Assembly (NCBI GenBank): GCA_037975125.1
Contig: CM075853.1
Coordinates: forward strand, 77,070,246 to 77,134,245
Source: Latrodectus hesperus
Lineage: Eukaryota > Arthropoda > Arachnida > Araneae > Theridiidae
Reading direction: 5' to 3'
Length of the DNA stretch: 64,000 nt
Shown one piece after another: positions 11,601 through 22,740 of the stretch; positions within the stretch are counted from its first letter, which is position 1, and each line of letters opens with the position of its first letter. The translations under genes were made by a program, and so were the position numbers. The notes beneath the pieces are model-generated. The model was given only the letters and a program-made list of their open reading frames with translations, had not been told where the DNA came from and did no database searches.

Positions 11601-13048
11601 GAACTCTTCATGGAAATGCTGATGCACTATCAAGGAAACCGTGCAATGAAAGCTGCCGATATTGTTCGAGAGTAGAGAAGAACTATCAGTTAGTAAATCC
11701 TTCGGTACGCCAAGTTACTGTTTCACCTCCACCGAAACCAGACCCATGGAGTGATAAAGGACTTAGAGAAGCTCAAAAAGAAGACCCAGATATAAATCCA
11801 ATTTTAGAATTAAAAGAATCTTCCAGTATGAAACCAAGTTGGCAGGATATCTCCACCTACAGTCCTGCTACTAAGCAATATTGGGCTCTTTGGGACTCAC
11901 TCCATATAAGAAATGGTGTCTTATACAGGAAATGGGAGTCCGATGATGGACGTAATTTCAAATGGCAGCTTGTTCTTCCAAAATCAAGAATTTCAGATGT
12001 TTTGAAAGAATTGCATAGTAGTTCAACTGGAGGCCACTTTGGAGTAATGAAAACTCTACAGAAGGTTCGAGAACGCTTCTATTGGAGCAAAACGAGACAA
12101 GATGTAGAGAAATGGTGCCAATCTTGTGATGACTGTGCGGCACGTAAAGGACCGAAGAAACGTAGCCGAGGAAGGTTGCAGCGGTACAACGTAGGAGCAC
12201 CTTTTGAGCGAATAGCATTGGACATTTTGGGTCCTTTACCACGATCCTCAAATGGCAACAAATACATACTAGTTGTCATGGACTACTTTACTAAATGGCC
12301 TGAAGCGTTTGCAATCCCCGATCAAGAGGCGACTACAGTAGCCGAGGTTCTAGTGCAACAATGGGTTTCCAGATTCGGCACACCCTTACAAATTCATTCT
12401 GATCAAGGGACAAATTTCACCTCTGTTGTGTTTAAAGGAATGTGTCAAATTCTCGGAATAGACAAGACGCAGACCACGCCACTACACCCACAATCGGACG
12501 GCATGGTAGAGAGATTTAACAGAACCATCTTGAATAATCTCTCACTTATGGTTTCCAGAAATCAGCAAGATTGGGATTTGAAGCTACCGCTGTTTCTGCT
12601 TGCATATCGCAGTGCTGTCCATGAGACTACCGGATATACTCCTTCACAGATGCTCTTTGGTCGCGAACTTCGTCTCCCTTGTGATCTTCAGTTTGGTCGT
12701 CCACCGGATACATCTTCATCGCCAGAGGAATACCTTCGAGACCTTCAGGCACGTCTTGAAGATGTCCATAACTTCGCTCGAGACCGAATCAACCTGACGA
12801 CCGAAAGAATGAAGACAAGGTATGACACAAGAGCGACAGAACATGAATTTCAAGAAGGTGACAAAGTTTGGTTGTGGAACCCGATTCGACGTAAAGGACT
12901 TTCTCCAAAGTTGCAAGCCAACTGGGAAGGTCCCTACACAGTCCTAAAAAGACTGAACGACGTCGTGGTTCGTATAAGAAAATCATCTTCTTCAAAACCA
13001 AAGGTAGTACATTATGATAGATTAGCTCCTTATCGTAATGTAGAGTAA
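8618..13048 (+). CDS. Gag-Pol polyprotein of a Ty3/gypsy element
   Basis: This 1476-residue frame encodes the machinery for reverse transcription and integration. In order: a coiled-coil Gag region (about 1-45) and capsid-like region (50-250); a CCHC zinc knuckle (C267, C270, H275, C280); an aspartic protease with DTGA at 327-330; reverse transcriptase with YLDD at 744-747; RNase H with DTDAS at 891-895, E934, D959 and D1002; integrase with an HHCC zinc site (H1133, H1140, C1167, C1170) and DDE triad D1202, D1262, E1298; and a GPY/F module at 1438-1440. All catalytic residues that I can place are present, so Pol looks functional. The annotated ATG at 8618 is probably not the true start, because similar sequence continues upstream to about 8555 and, across a frame change, to 8214. 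There is no envelope frame. I would not place it in a named lineage without a tree. Confidence 0.93.
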   Translation: MNAMEDKVTSVETKVLEIEENVEEALDSMNKKIERLEKQMSNKHEEPNVAFVPSLANIKLSTFDGKSSWQVYKTQFMMVAEANGWNPRAQAFHLAASLRGDAADILETLPEEQRHDFQALSSALELRFGDKCTKEYSRLQLKSRYQKAGESLQELAADIQRLSHLAFSDCPAETRQDLALHHFIDSVRDPEIQKTLRLADVKDIGSALVYAHKIEAAQQAARKDRHSIRAVSTTDRDYDLRKQIEDLRRKFRNLEMSKGGRNTKILCWTCGAVGHVQRDCPKRKDDGNDLRQKPHFKSFHISSVSSGDNGLFVMGHVNEVPCRMIIDTGANVTIIRTDLARKLGDKLIWTPPCITLQTVTGDKIKVHGKVNLNIAFGNAVYHHLAYVADINDEFILGLDFLKENHFKLDFKNNELHSCSEEIAIFKTKYSDIKTVHHITAKSETTLPPRTETIVCGALSEDNNFHYGLTEYPDSDNSVKGVLVASSLVDLSRNVIPVRVANLSNKVKLIKEGEVLATCTPVTCINRNCQTTLSEPPDTLINELLQNAELDDKQRNAARNLLLEFGDLFSKKSDDVGRTKLTQHRINTGNHPPIKQHPRRLPFAKQEEVDNLLMEMQQNDIIEPSESPWASPIVLVRKKDGSTRFCVDYRRLNNITKKDSYPLPRIDDTLDALSGKQWFSTLDLKSGYWQVEIHPEDREKTAFTTGQGLWQFKVMPFGLCNAPATFERLMETVLRGLSYEACLVYLDDIIIVGRTFEDHLRNIRKVLEKLKMANLKLNPCKCNLFRREVSYLGHIISAEGVRTDPEKISAVKDWSRPKDVHQLRSFLGLCTYYRKFVKGFSSIARPLHKLTEVKQRFLWTDECEKAFKQLKEALTSSPVLAYPQPEKLFILDTDASNENIGAVLSQEIDDKEYVIAYWSKCLSKPERNYCTTRKELLAIVKAIEHFHHYLYGRKFLLRTDHASLTWLLNFKNPEGQVARWIQRLQEFDFEIRHRKGTLHGNADALSRKPCNESCRYCSRVEKNYQLVNPSVRQVTVSPPPKPDPWSDKGLREAQKEDPDINPILELKESSSMKPSWQDISTYSPATKQYWALWDSLHIRNGVLYRKWESDDGRNFKWQLVLPKSRISDVLKELHSSSTGGHFGVMKTLQKVRERFYWSKTRQDVEKWCQSCDDCAARKGPKKRSRGRLQRYNVGAPFERIALDILGPLPRSSNGNKYILVVMDYFTKWPEAFAIPDQEATTVAEVLVQQWVSRFGTPLQIHSDQGTNFTSVVFKGMCQILGIDKTQTTPLHPQSDGMVERFNRTILNNLSLMVSRNQQDWDLKLPLFLLAYRSAVHETTGYTPSQMLFGRELRLPCDLQFGRPPDTSSSPEEYLRDLQARLEDVHNFARDRINLTTERMKTRYDTRATEHEFQEGDKVWLWNPIRRKGLSPKLQANWEGPYTVLKRLNDVVVRIRKSSSSKPKVVHYDRLAPYRNVE

Positions 13049-13223
13049 AAATTAGTAGACCATGGTCTCTTTGTAAATAGTATAGATAATTTTTTTATCT
13101 TTTCTATTCTTTTTGTATTTTTAGTTGCTTGTGTATGTAATGTATCCTCTTGAAATGTAAATTCTCTTATATTAAATTTGGCCTCCTATCAGGGGATTGT
13201 ACTGCCCGGGACGTGCAGTCCTT

Positions 13224-13236
13224 GAGAGGGGGGCAA
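13224..13236 (+). other. Polypurine tract
   Basis: GAGAGGGGGG followed by CAA abuts the TGTTAC start of the 3' LTR, the usual position for plus-strand priming. Confidence 0.85.
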
Positions 13237-13844
13237 TGTTACAAATTTATAAATAATGATTATATTTGTCTTAAAATATCTCAGACAGATCAGAAATTCT
13301 CACATTTTGGGCAAAAATTGCGGTATTTAGACGTGCTGTAGTTTAAAAGCGGATTTCCTAATGATTTGGCGACTTGGCGACAGTTGGCGAGATTCTTGGC
13401 GACTTGGCGACAGTTGGCGAGATTTTTGGCGACTTGGCGAGAAATCGATACTTCTGGAAACATCCATCACCTAAGCTCTAGGACCAATATTTTTCGAGAT
13501 AGCCTAGAAGCTTCCAGAACCTTGGCGAAATTGGTAGATTTCTCCGCCAAGTCAGGTATAAATACCGCAGCCCGACATGGAAGAGAGAGTTTTGTGAAGA
13601 CAGTCAGTGAGTGAATACGCGCGATTGGTTGTGACTGCTAGTTGTTCTCTGTCTGAGGTATTTGAGACCTGTGATTGGAAGCTGTTTCTTATTATATCTG
13701 ACGAATTGTAGCTGTATAATTGTGACTGTTACAGCGGGAATTTCGTTTATTTAGTGAAGTTTTTTTACGAATAAAAGTCTTGTGTTCATTAAGTGGTCGC
13801 TTTATTCAACTCTCAATCAACACGAACCCGTGGAGCTCGGTGCA
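13237..13844 (+). repeat. 3' LTR
   Basis: It begins TGTTAC and ends CGGTGCA. It matches the 5' LTR base for base except for one extra T near 13761-13766 and one substitution three bases from the end (A in the 5' copy, G here). Its polyadenylation signal AATAAA is at 13770-13775. Confidence 0.95.
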
Positions 13845-13848
13845 ATAT

Positions 13849-15262
13849 ATTTTGCAGTATGCATGTAAAATTATATGGAATTGTATTGATTGTAATTCCT
13901 GCATGAAAATCAAATTTCATCTGTAGAAATGGGAATTACTTTTATCATTAACACTGCATTGATAATTTTCTTCTAACATTAATCAACTAATATCTGAAAT
14001 TTGCAGTAGGACTCTTTAAAGCATCCATCGTGTTATGACTTTTATGATAATTTTATATTTACCACATTAGATACACTTATAAATCGTGGCAACCAGAAAT
14101 TCGGATCGCGGATATTTGGTTAACTCCTTAACAGCAACTCCAACTAATGCTCACTTATAGGAAGTCGGAAGCGAATGCAGAAAAAGCTGTTTAGGATTAT
14201 CAAAATTAATAACTATATATTTCTGGAAAAAATTATCATTTGCTGAATTATATCTTTATATCATGTAGATAAATTCTGCTGATAAAAATAATTAAAAACA
14301 ATTTCTCCTCCATAATTTTATAGTAATTTTTTTTTAAAGTATCTTGATATTAATCTTGTTTGTTTTATTTTTTTAAAAATCTCTCATTGTTGGATGGAGG
14401 AAACGATTGCTTTATCATGTACGTCAATGTAATATTCGAATTAAATTTTAATATAGTATGAAAATATTTAGATTCAAATTTCTGGAAACTTCAGTTCGAT
14501 CTGTGCATCACATGTGATTTAAACTATTTTGATCAAGATTTTTTTTTTCATTCGAGTTGCTTTATTTTTAAAACTATAAATCTAAATTTTCTGTGTTGAA
14601 TCTTTCGTTTGCCTTCCGTAATTATTTGGACCCGTGCTCTTGATTTATGCTAATTGCCCCCCTCTGAACTATTCTAACATCATTTACAAATCATTAGCTG
14701 TTTCTTTTTAAGTTCAGAGCACAAATTTCTTCGTGCTAATAATTTGCTACGCGAGCATTTTTCTTTTTCACGCAAGAGCTAGAGTGGGAATCAAATTTTG
14801 CCATCAATTTCACAAGAATATAATTTTCGAAGAGTTTTAGAAAATGGTGTGTGTTATTTGTTATAAGGTCATTTAAAATTCTGTTTCTTCTGTTGTACGC
14901 TCTCAATTCACTAAATGATTTCAGTTGCTTTCAGCTGTTGAATATTTGTTAATTTTTTTAAGAGTGAGATGTTGGAATGCAATTTATGATTTAATTCGCC
15001 CAAAAATATAAATAATAAAAAAAATATGGTTGTTAAAGTAAAAATGTAGTTATCAATATTTTTCTACATTGTAAAAATAATCGCTGCAATACAATGTAGA
15101 TTTCGTTTGTATGGAACATTTTTATTTTTAATGCTATGAACATCATTTTAATTTAGTATTTTAATAATTGAATGTGATAAATAAATTTTAACTTCTGTAG
15201 CACTCCTCTCCCAACATCCATTGAACGCCCTCTACCTCTGCAGTGGAACTCTCCAGTGAGGG
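13849..15262. other. AT-rich sequence, nothing recognised
   Basis: I see no gene, RNA or named repeat between the LTR element and the first SINE of the next cluster. Confidence 0.6.
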
Positions 15263-15276
15263 CCAAGACTATAGGC

Positions 15277-15431
15277 TGCCTTCGGTTCAACAACAGTTCG
15301 TGGGTTCGAATCCCACCTTGGGCATGGATGTTTGTAGTGGTTCGGATTCCACTTTAAACCGTAAGTCCTGGTCTAATTAGCCCTCGTGTGCAAAAAATGA
15401 CCGTTGAGCGACAAACAAACCAACCAACCAA
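15277..15431 (+). mobile_element. tRNA-derived SINE, 5'-truncated, with target duplication
   Basis: A 155-bp copy flanked by a perfect 14-bp duplication CCAAGACTATAGGC (15263-15276 and 15432-15445). It contains a canonical Pol III box B (GGTTCGAATCC, 15303-15313), the family body, and a (CCAA)n-type tail in place of poly(A). The duplication shows it moved by LINE-type target-primed insertion. Confidence 0.9.
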
Positions 15432-15670
15432 CCAAGACTATAGGCAACAAATGCCTCACCTTTCCATTTGCCACTGTAATATTTATTTTCATGCTAATGT
15501 GTTTTGTGGTAGTGTGAAAATAAAAATATTTCAACATTGAACTTTTTGACCTTTTATTTCTAAAATGCTAGAACACCCCCTTATACTTCAGAAATATTCA
15601 TTCTAGTTCATTCTATCTAGAGTAACAAGCTATGTGATTAACCCCTAATCAAGATTTAGAACAAATCAAG

Positions 15671-15809
15671 CTGGTCTGGCTCAGTTCAGCTGGTAAGTTC
15701 GATTCCCGATTCATTTGGGAATCTATGTAACGTTCGGTATCCATGCAAACTATTTGTCCCAGTCCAATTAAGACCTCGTGTGCCAAAAGTAACTCTTCAG
15801 TAACAAACT
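15671..15809 (+). repeat. Degenerate tRNA-derived SINE copy
   Basis: It shows the box-B-like GTTCGATTCCCGATTC, the GTTCGGTATCCATGCAAAC block, the GTCCCAGTCCAATTAAGACC block, the CTCGTGTGCCAAAAGTAAC block and a CAGTAACAAAC tail in family order. Confidence 0.6.
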
Positions 15810-15835
15810 CCCATTTAAAGTTTAATTCATATTTA

Positions 15836-15966
15836 GCTCTTTGGCCATCAATTCAACAGTTCCTATTCGAATCTAATCACTAGTTTAAAGTAATAGTTCA
15901 GATTCCGCTTTAAAGAGTAATCATTGTCAGAAGTTTTGTGTAAAAAAAAAGTGGCTGTAAGGCGAT
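15836..15966 (+). repeat. Degenerate tRNA-derived SINE copy
   Basis: The blocks CAACAGTTCCTATTCGAATC, TTCAGATTCCGCTTTAAA and TTTTGTGTAAAAAAAAAGTG follow the family order. Its head lies close behind the preceding copy. Confidence 0.55.
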
Positions 15967-17875
15967 GGCATCAAACCTAAATATTGCATTTATGCGATGC
16001 TTTTTGATTAAAGTCATTTAATGTTATTACATCACGTAGCACAGTGAAAAATATCTTGAGTCAATGTGATGCGTATAAACGGCAAGCAAACTATTTAAAT
16101 TCGTGGTTTATACTGCTGTCAATTAAGTTTTTACTATATTAGCTCTGTTATGTTTAATTTGTCTGTATGATATTTCTATGTATGCTGTATGATGTAGCGT
16201 AATTGTGAATTTATCTTTATTGATTCTTATTGAAACGACAGTCCATTGTATTACGCTGCTAGAGACAAAAAATCAACTGGGTTATAATTGATATATTGCT
16301 TTACTGTATTTCAATCATCATTGTTTTTGACCAATTTGTTACCTTTTTAATTATTTCTTTTTTTGCGATTGCACTTTCCGAATGAAAATTGCTTTAGCAA
16401 ATAAATCCTTTTTGAAAAATTATTTTTTTTCTTCAAAGTTAAGTAACTTGCCATATTTAGTGATAATTAAGCTCTAGGCTTTTCAGAGCCGGTATAAAAA
16501 GCGTCAAATTAAATGCTATTTAGATGTAAAAGATATATGTGAGTTATCATATTTTAATTAGTTTTTGATTGAAATAAAAGTATTTTTCATAGGAAAAAGT
16601 AATATTTGATTTTTAATGTATCTTGACTTTATTTACATTCATTTATAATTGTAATAAAAATACTTGCGATGGAAAAATACTTAATTGCATTTGCAATTAT
16701 CTAATTAAGGTTTATGATTAAGGTCATTAATCTTACTAATAACGAATATTTGTATTTATTTTTTGAAAAAAAATGTTTAAGTCAATATCGGAAATTTTTT
16801 TGAGTTTAAAATATTGAATTACTTTTAATGCATTGAAATATTTGTCGTATATTCAGATATGATCAATGAATGTTTTAATTTTTATAATTGAGGAAATACT
16901 ATAAGAACACAAACGAAAGTTCTAATTTGAAAAAATTCTATTTTTTTCTGCATTTCTTATTAATAATTATGTATTTTATTTTCAAGTTATAAAATATTTG
17001 TCAACCGAAAACTTGAAAGGAAAAACAATGAAATTTTTCACAAACTTATAATCAACTTGCCAATAAAAATTACTGCTTCCTAAGTACAATCGATTAATTT
17101 ATTATTAGTTTAAACTTTTATATTTTCTCTCATAAAATGATGATTTTGTTGTTCCTGTACTTTTTTTTTCTTTATGGATTTTTCGATTAGCTCCGTCAGC
17201 TCGGAAGCGACATATATATCATTTATCTCTATTTTATGAATTTTAGCCCAATCGGATGATCAACCCTATTTTGGAATGAGACGTATTGAATAAAGCCAAA
17301 AATCAAATGAAAAAAAATATGAATTATGTTCCTATCAATTTTCTTTTCCGGAGGAAAACCGGGAAAATATAATCGTTTATCTTCTAGAGTCAGCCTTACT
17401 ATATTATTTACGACATTTTCTACTTTTAAGCTTCAGAAGATTTGAGTTTTACTTCCACTTGGCCATAAGCCAATATAATCTTTTCAGTTCGTGTCGCATT
17501 CAGGGATCGAGATCGTGTGCTGTGTTTCAAATCGTCTGCTAAGCGTGTAACTTCTCGATTCGATGTCGAACGTCTAAAGTTCGTGTTGTGGCAATAAATG
17601 AGATGCAGTGGAATTTTTTTTTCCACCGCTGTGGAAAAAGCTGTTTCAAAATTTATTTTTAGATGAAAAAACAGATTCGTTTTTGATTTGTTTTATTTTA
17701 TTTCTACTATTTGTGTGTGTGATTCTTTTCGTTTTGTAAATGAAAAATTGATTTACTTGTTGCCAGTCTGTTTTTCTCATTCTTTTGATAGTTTTGAGAA
17801 GTCTGAATTGTACGACGTATATATATAATATATATTTGCTATTAAAAACCATTCTGTTATATTTATATAAGTATA

Positions 17876-17925
<50 letters not shown>

Positions 17926-18152
17926 TAAGAAACTAAATTTTTGTATTTGTGATGAATTTCTCCAAATGGCATATAGTTATTTTGAGAAATTTGTTAATAT
18001 TGTATTATTGACTAATAAATTATATTCAAGGGCTGTGATCTATATTTTAAAATGAACTTTAAATTAAAATTTTGTCTTATTATAGGCAAGCTTTTTCTCT
18101 TTCCCAGAAATAATAGAAAATTGTATTTATCTGCAATGTATTTATTAATAAC
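15967..18152. other. AT-rich sequence, no recognised gene
   Basis: Apart from the microsatellite at 17878, I see only AT-rich sequence. A slightly GC-richer minus-strand frame at 17426-17626 has no recognisable motif. Confidence 0.5.
17878..17921. repeat. (TA)n microsatellite
   Basis: An uninterrupted alternating TA tract of about 44 bp. Confidence 0.95.
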
Positions 18153-18190
18153 GTGCAAAAAACCAATTTTTTAAAATTGGTTTTTTGCAC
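18153..18190. repeat. Perfect 18-bp hairpin with a 2-nt loop
   Basis: The arms GTGCAAAAAACCAATTTT and AAAATTGGTTTTTTGCAC (18153-18170 and 18173-18190) are fully complementary around TT. Just outside, TAA/TTA also pair after one mismatch. It may be a tiny foldback element or a slippage product. Confidence 0.85.
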
Positions 18191-18227
18191 ATTATCTTCA
18201 TGAATTGACAAATGAATACATAACTCT

Positions 18228-18372
18228 TTAGCTTTCAGTACAGCACACAGTGAATTCGATTCCTATCTTTAACTAATTGTTAGTGGTGGTTCGGATTCAT
18301 TTTAAACTTTAGATCTCAGTCGAATTAACCATAATGTTCATGAAAGTATCTCCAGAGAAACAATCAAATCAA
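18228..18372 (+). repeat. Degenerate tRNA-derived SINE copy
   Basis: It shows GAATTCGATTCCTATC, GGTGGTTCGGATTCATTTTA, GATCTCAGTCGAATTAACC and an AAACAATCAAATCAAA tail in family order. Confidence 0.6.
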
Positions 18373-18440
18373 ATTTCCTGCATTTTATTAGTTTGTCATA
18401 TGGTGAATCCGATGCATTTCAAGCTTGTAAATAGCTAATT

Positions 18441-18552
18441 TAGTAGCTGAGTGGTTAATCTTTTGGACTTCAGTATTTTAAACTGTATTTTCCAGTATAA
18501 TTAGCCCTTATTTGCAATGAATGATCGTAGGAAGACTAAGCGTAACAAATTA
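18441..18552 (+). repeat. Degenerate tRNA-derived SINE copy keeping a box-A-like head
   Basis: TAGTAGCTGAGTGGTTAATC resembles the tRNA D-arm (box A). The middle is deleted, and CAGTATAATTAGCCC, TTGCAATGAATGATCG and a CGTAACAAAT tail follow. Confidence 0.5.
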
Positions 18553-18555
18553 TAA

Positions 18556-21500
18556 GTATTAAAAATTCTAAAGATTTGTATCGACAAAAATGATTTATTT
18601 TATTATGAAAATTATACTTCCTGCCATTAACATGGTTAAGTGAGCATAAATGCATTTATAAAAGTACCATTTAACCTTGGTTTGTTTTCAAAATCGAGAA
18701 ATACCATATGTAGTTGCAAATTCATCGGGGAAAAAATTACGCCTTTTTTTATATTTTCTTGAAAATTCATTATGAAAACCGCAAACTACGTATGTGTTGC
18801 TGCCTTTTAATATGAAAATTCACTTTCCACAAGCCATTATTAAACCGCAACAAAAATAATTCTTTTCTCCCTGTCAACCGATACACCGGACAAGTGCTGA
18901 CTAAAGAAAAAAAATAACAATTCAGTGGCACTCGAAAGTGTGCAGGAAGTCCACAATACAGATGTAATTGAGGCGCAGATTTTGAGTTTCCTGCTTTTGC
19001 GTGCACTCGTGAATGCGACGACAACTAGGGACTGCAGATTTGTTTGCCACTTGTAATCGCATAAGGCTTGATCGTATTTAGGGTCCTGAGATGGCATCAA
19101 TTGAGTGTGAGATGCACCGAGAAGCTAATCGTTGCTGAATTATTTTGAGATCCCATGTTTCGTTTATGTTGTTGGATGCGCTTGTTTCCGTAACTCGTTA
19201 GATGAAATTGTATCATGCTCCTAATCTGTTTTATTTTCTCAGTCGCTATTTTTTTGCGTAATTTTCAGCGTATGGGAATTTTTATTAAATTTGTTTGAAA
19301 AGTTATTAAATCCAGAAATTTCTTTCGCACCAATTTAAAGTGATTGGTATTCTATGACCATCAAAATAAACATTTTGAGTAACAATTTTTTTTAAATAGT
19401 TATACAATTTTTTAATTTAATTAATAATTTATTTTGATGGCGTATTTCTAAATTTCATTAGAATTTCAACTTGTGAGGCACTAAATCAGAAAATCATTGA
19501 TACAGATTCATGCCAGTTATTTGATGTTAAAAAAAAAATGAATAAGGAGTTGGAAATCTTAGCATAACAAAGGTCTCGGTGATTAGAAAATAAGAATATT
19601 GGGGGTAGTGTTATAAATTTAGTCATATTTGTCTGAAATTTTTTTGAAAGACATTTGTCTGTAAGACAAATTATTCTGAAGAAATTTAGAGTTGAAAGTA
19701 TTGTCCAAAACAATGTCAAAAAATTTCGATTATTCTCATGAAACCAGTGCATGTATATGTACTTTAATTATAAAAAAATATCAAGGATGTGCTCTCAAAA
19801 ATATCAATACTTTAAAATTATTTTAATTTTATTATGAAAAATACATAAAGGGAAATGAACATTAAGGAAAACACGTGAAACCTTAATAGTATAGTAAGTA
19901 ATATAAATGAGCATAATGCTTTTCATGTGAAAAAAAAAATTCCACTTTCTTTTTTTCATGTGTTACTTGAGTTTTACCCTTAAAAACTTGCTAAAAAAAA
20001 TTTTTTTTTTGAAATCTCTAGTTTTTTATACTTTTTTTAGACTATGATCCTTTTTTAAAAAAAACAAGTGTGAATATGTCGTTGCCCAAATAGACTTGCC
20101 GTTTCTCAAGATATTTTCTGTAGCGTTTTACATAACATTTTGAATAAAACATGCATCATTAAAAGACTTTTTTCTCTCAAAATATTGTTATTGTGAAAGA
20201 ATCTCGAAAACCACCTGCAGTAACATATTAGTTCTACTCCAAACTTATTCAAATTAAATTTTTAGAAAGCGGTTCCCTGAAGCATGTTAGTCATTCTGAT
20301 ATTAAAAAATGGTTTTTGATTTTATATTCTTAGCGCATATGGGAAGCATATGATAAAGGTTAATTCTGTATTTTTCAATGATAAAATGCGGAAATTCTTA
20401 GAATCATGTATAAACGAATTTTTTTTTTTTAATTTTAAGTATGTAAGTTGCAAGTAAGGCATTTAGTAAATATTAAATTAGAATTGTTCGATAAGTGTCA
20501 TTGGTATTTGAGGCTTAACATCTTTTACACTGATATATAATCGAAATACCAAGAAAAATTAATATTTTAATGTAACGAAATCTAAGGAAGTTATTCTTAT
20601 CGTATAATCGAAGCTGGAATTTTCTGTCATCGAAATATGTTAGCTACAAATAAATATTGCTTGAAAGACTTGATGAGATATGACGGAAGTGAGATTTTAT
20701 AAGTATCTGAAGATTTTAGGATGACCCATTACACATATTACCACTTTTTTAATCTATACTACATGTTTTATTTTGACAATTGAAGGTTTTTTGAGGATGT
20801 GTCTCCAATTCAGTGGTTAACATATATTACCTCCAGAAATTCTAATTCGTATGAAAAATAAAAGGAGAAACATGTTAATTATACCATATCCTTCGACCAC
20901 CTATTCTTTTCTTAGTAACCGAAATCTGATTTGGCAATTTCCATTTTTTTCACCCTTCAAATCTATATTTTGGCACATACTATCAAATTATAAAATATTT
21001 TTTTATAAAAAAGTAATTTTTTATAAATAAATACAAAAATACTAATTTCATTTAAATTCTTGTTTATTTTTTATAAATCACATTCGAAGAGAAAGATATT
21101 TATTTTTTCGTTGCATTTGGTTTTGCAATAAGCAGGAAAAACAAAATTTATTGCTGTATTTTCCTCTCACTTTTACACTAATTTAACGCTTAAAATGTTG
21201 TTTATAGGACACTTTCAGCTTTTCACGTCTACTTACATTTACAGACTATTCTTTTTCCGTTTTGCCGCTTGTTTCGAACAACACTTTCGTATAGACTACG
21301 AAATAAGCTACCAGAACTCTAAATGAATAATAGAAACCACTGAGGTAATGGCCTACTTGAAATAGTTTTTGCACTCAATGGCGCCTTTAATCAGGAGAAA
21401 TGCTCTCCGGAATGGTTCCGATAAATGCGTTAGTTGTAAAATATTCTCATGTCCAACTAGAGTAGGGAAGAGGAGAGTGCTTCATGGCATGTAGCCCCCT

Positions 21501-22660
21501 TAAAGTGTGTCCTCGAATTCCGCTCGGATTGGTTCGGAATAATTTATGAACAATCTCCGATGTCTTGTTTGATATAAATTGTTATTACTCTTCAATCGAT
21601 AGAGGTTAACTGGAGCAGAGAGAAAATAAATACCTGGACGAGTTTAAGGTTTGGGAAGTTGCCCGTAGTTGAAAAGTCAAAAGAGGGTTAGCTGGGGATA
21701 TTTGATTTCGTTCTATCGGCGAAGGATAAAAAAACGATATTCTTTTCTTATGCAACTTTTGTGTAGAACCGTGTAACTTAATAAACTGGAAGACTTATAA
21801 ATGTTGGAGCTACTTTTTTGTCCCAGAAAAGAGTAACTTTCTGCAAATAAAAAAAACAGTATCCATCATTCAAACCAGATAATCAGTCATTCTTATTTAT
21901 TCTATGCAAATGGTTTATCTGGCATAAATTTATTTATTTACTCTTTTTTTTTTCATTTCAGGCCCTTTCTGTTCAATATATTTGAGTTTCTGTAAAATAT
22001 TATTTTTTAAATTTTCTAAATTTTAAGACTGTGAGATTTAGAGCAAATATAATGATATGAGCATCAAATTTTTACATTTGAATTTTTATATGTTTAAATA
22101 AAGGAAATCATACATTTGTAAAAATTAACAATCTTAATTTTCCTGAAGAATTGAGCCGCTTTTATTTGATTTGTTTTATATTTTTTAATACTCTAATTTT
22201 TTTTTCACTCCTGATCGCTTATTTCCTTGTCAAAATAAAAAAATTTATTTAAAATTTTTTATATTATAGTTTAAAATATTTTATTAATTGGCATAGTAAA
22301 ATTTTGTTGTTAAATAAAAATAAAATTAAATTGCTTAAATTACTTTCAAATATCTTAGTGAAATGAAATTTGATGATATTTCTAAACTGTACAAATTATT
22401 AGAAAATGAGGTTCAACATACATTTTGAATATTATATAGAAGAAATTCTTGTGCATTCTATTATTCCAATTTGAATTAATTTTTGATGCTTTTATCATAA
22501 ATGGAGGATTTTTTTTTCTTATTTACTTAATCCTGTTTTCCTATTTTGAATTAAAGAAAACAATGTAAAAATGTTGAAATTTGCTTAAATGTTTTTAAAA
22601 TATGTGATCAAGTAAATGAAATGCTTTATCCAGAAAGCACAGAATTAACAAATAGGAATA
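18556..22660. other. AT-rich sequence, no recognised gene
   Basis: I find no gene with motif or splice support. Two sub-stretches, about 18840-19170 and 21340-21760, are less AT-rich than the rest but show no coding frame that I trust. A perfect 13-bp inverted repeat (19358-19370 and 19428-19440) brackets about 57 bp. Confidence 0.5.
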
Positions 22661-22666
22661 ATATAA

Positions 22667-22671
22667 ACGAA

Positions 22672-22723
<52 letters not shown>

Positions 22724-22728
22724 TTCGT
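22667..22728. repeat. 62-bp palindrome with an (AT)n core
   Basis: ACGAATGA (22667-22674) and TCATTCGT (22721-22728) are perfect inverted repeats on both sides of an alternating AT tract, so the whole 62 bp is self-complementary. Confidence 0.9.
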
Positions 22729-22740
22729 ATATATATATAA

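Larger units (their letters stand above)
7577..13844 (+). mobile_element. Ty3/gypsy-type LTR retrotransposon, near intact
   Basis: This 6268-bp element has two LTRs (607 and 608 bp) that differ only by a one-base T-run change and a terminal TACA/TGCA substitution. It is flanked by a 4-bp target duplication ATAT (7573-7576 and 13845-13848). Inside, in order, are a tRNA-Leu primer-binding site, a Gag-Pol region with domain order protease, reverse transcriptase, RNase H, integrase, and a polypurine tract next to the 3' LTR. That order defines Ty3/gypsy. Only 188 bp separate the pol stop from the 3' LTR, so there is no envelope gene. The near-identical LTRs point to a recent insertion. The one lesion seen is a frame change near 8546-8568. 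It sits about 10.5 kb upstream of the receptor gene's first coding exon, in the same orientation. Confidence 0.95.

Noticed and set aside
13049..13236. Possible envelope gene after pol
   Set aside because: Only 188 bp separate the pol stop and the 3' LTR, and no frame there encodes a membrane protein.
15303..15313. GGTTCGAATCC, which looks like part of a tRNA gene
   Set aside because: The rest of the molecule cannot fold as a tRNA, and the same box occurs in a dispersed repeat with target duplications. It is a SINE promoter.
18770..19100. Two overlapping minus-strand frames in a GC-richer patch
   Set aside because: They overlap each other in different frames, contain no recognised motif, and lack a convincing splice or promoter context.
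19358..19440. 13-bp perfect inverted repeat as a transposon
   Set aside because: The arms are AT-rich and short, with no target duplication, so chance is plausible.
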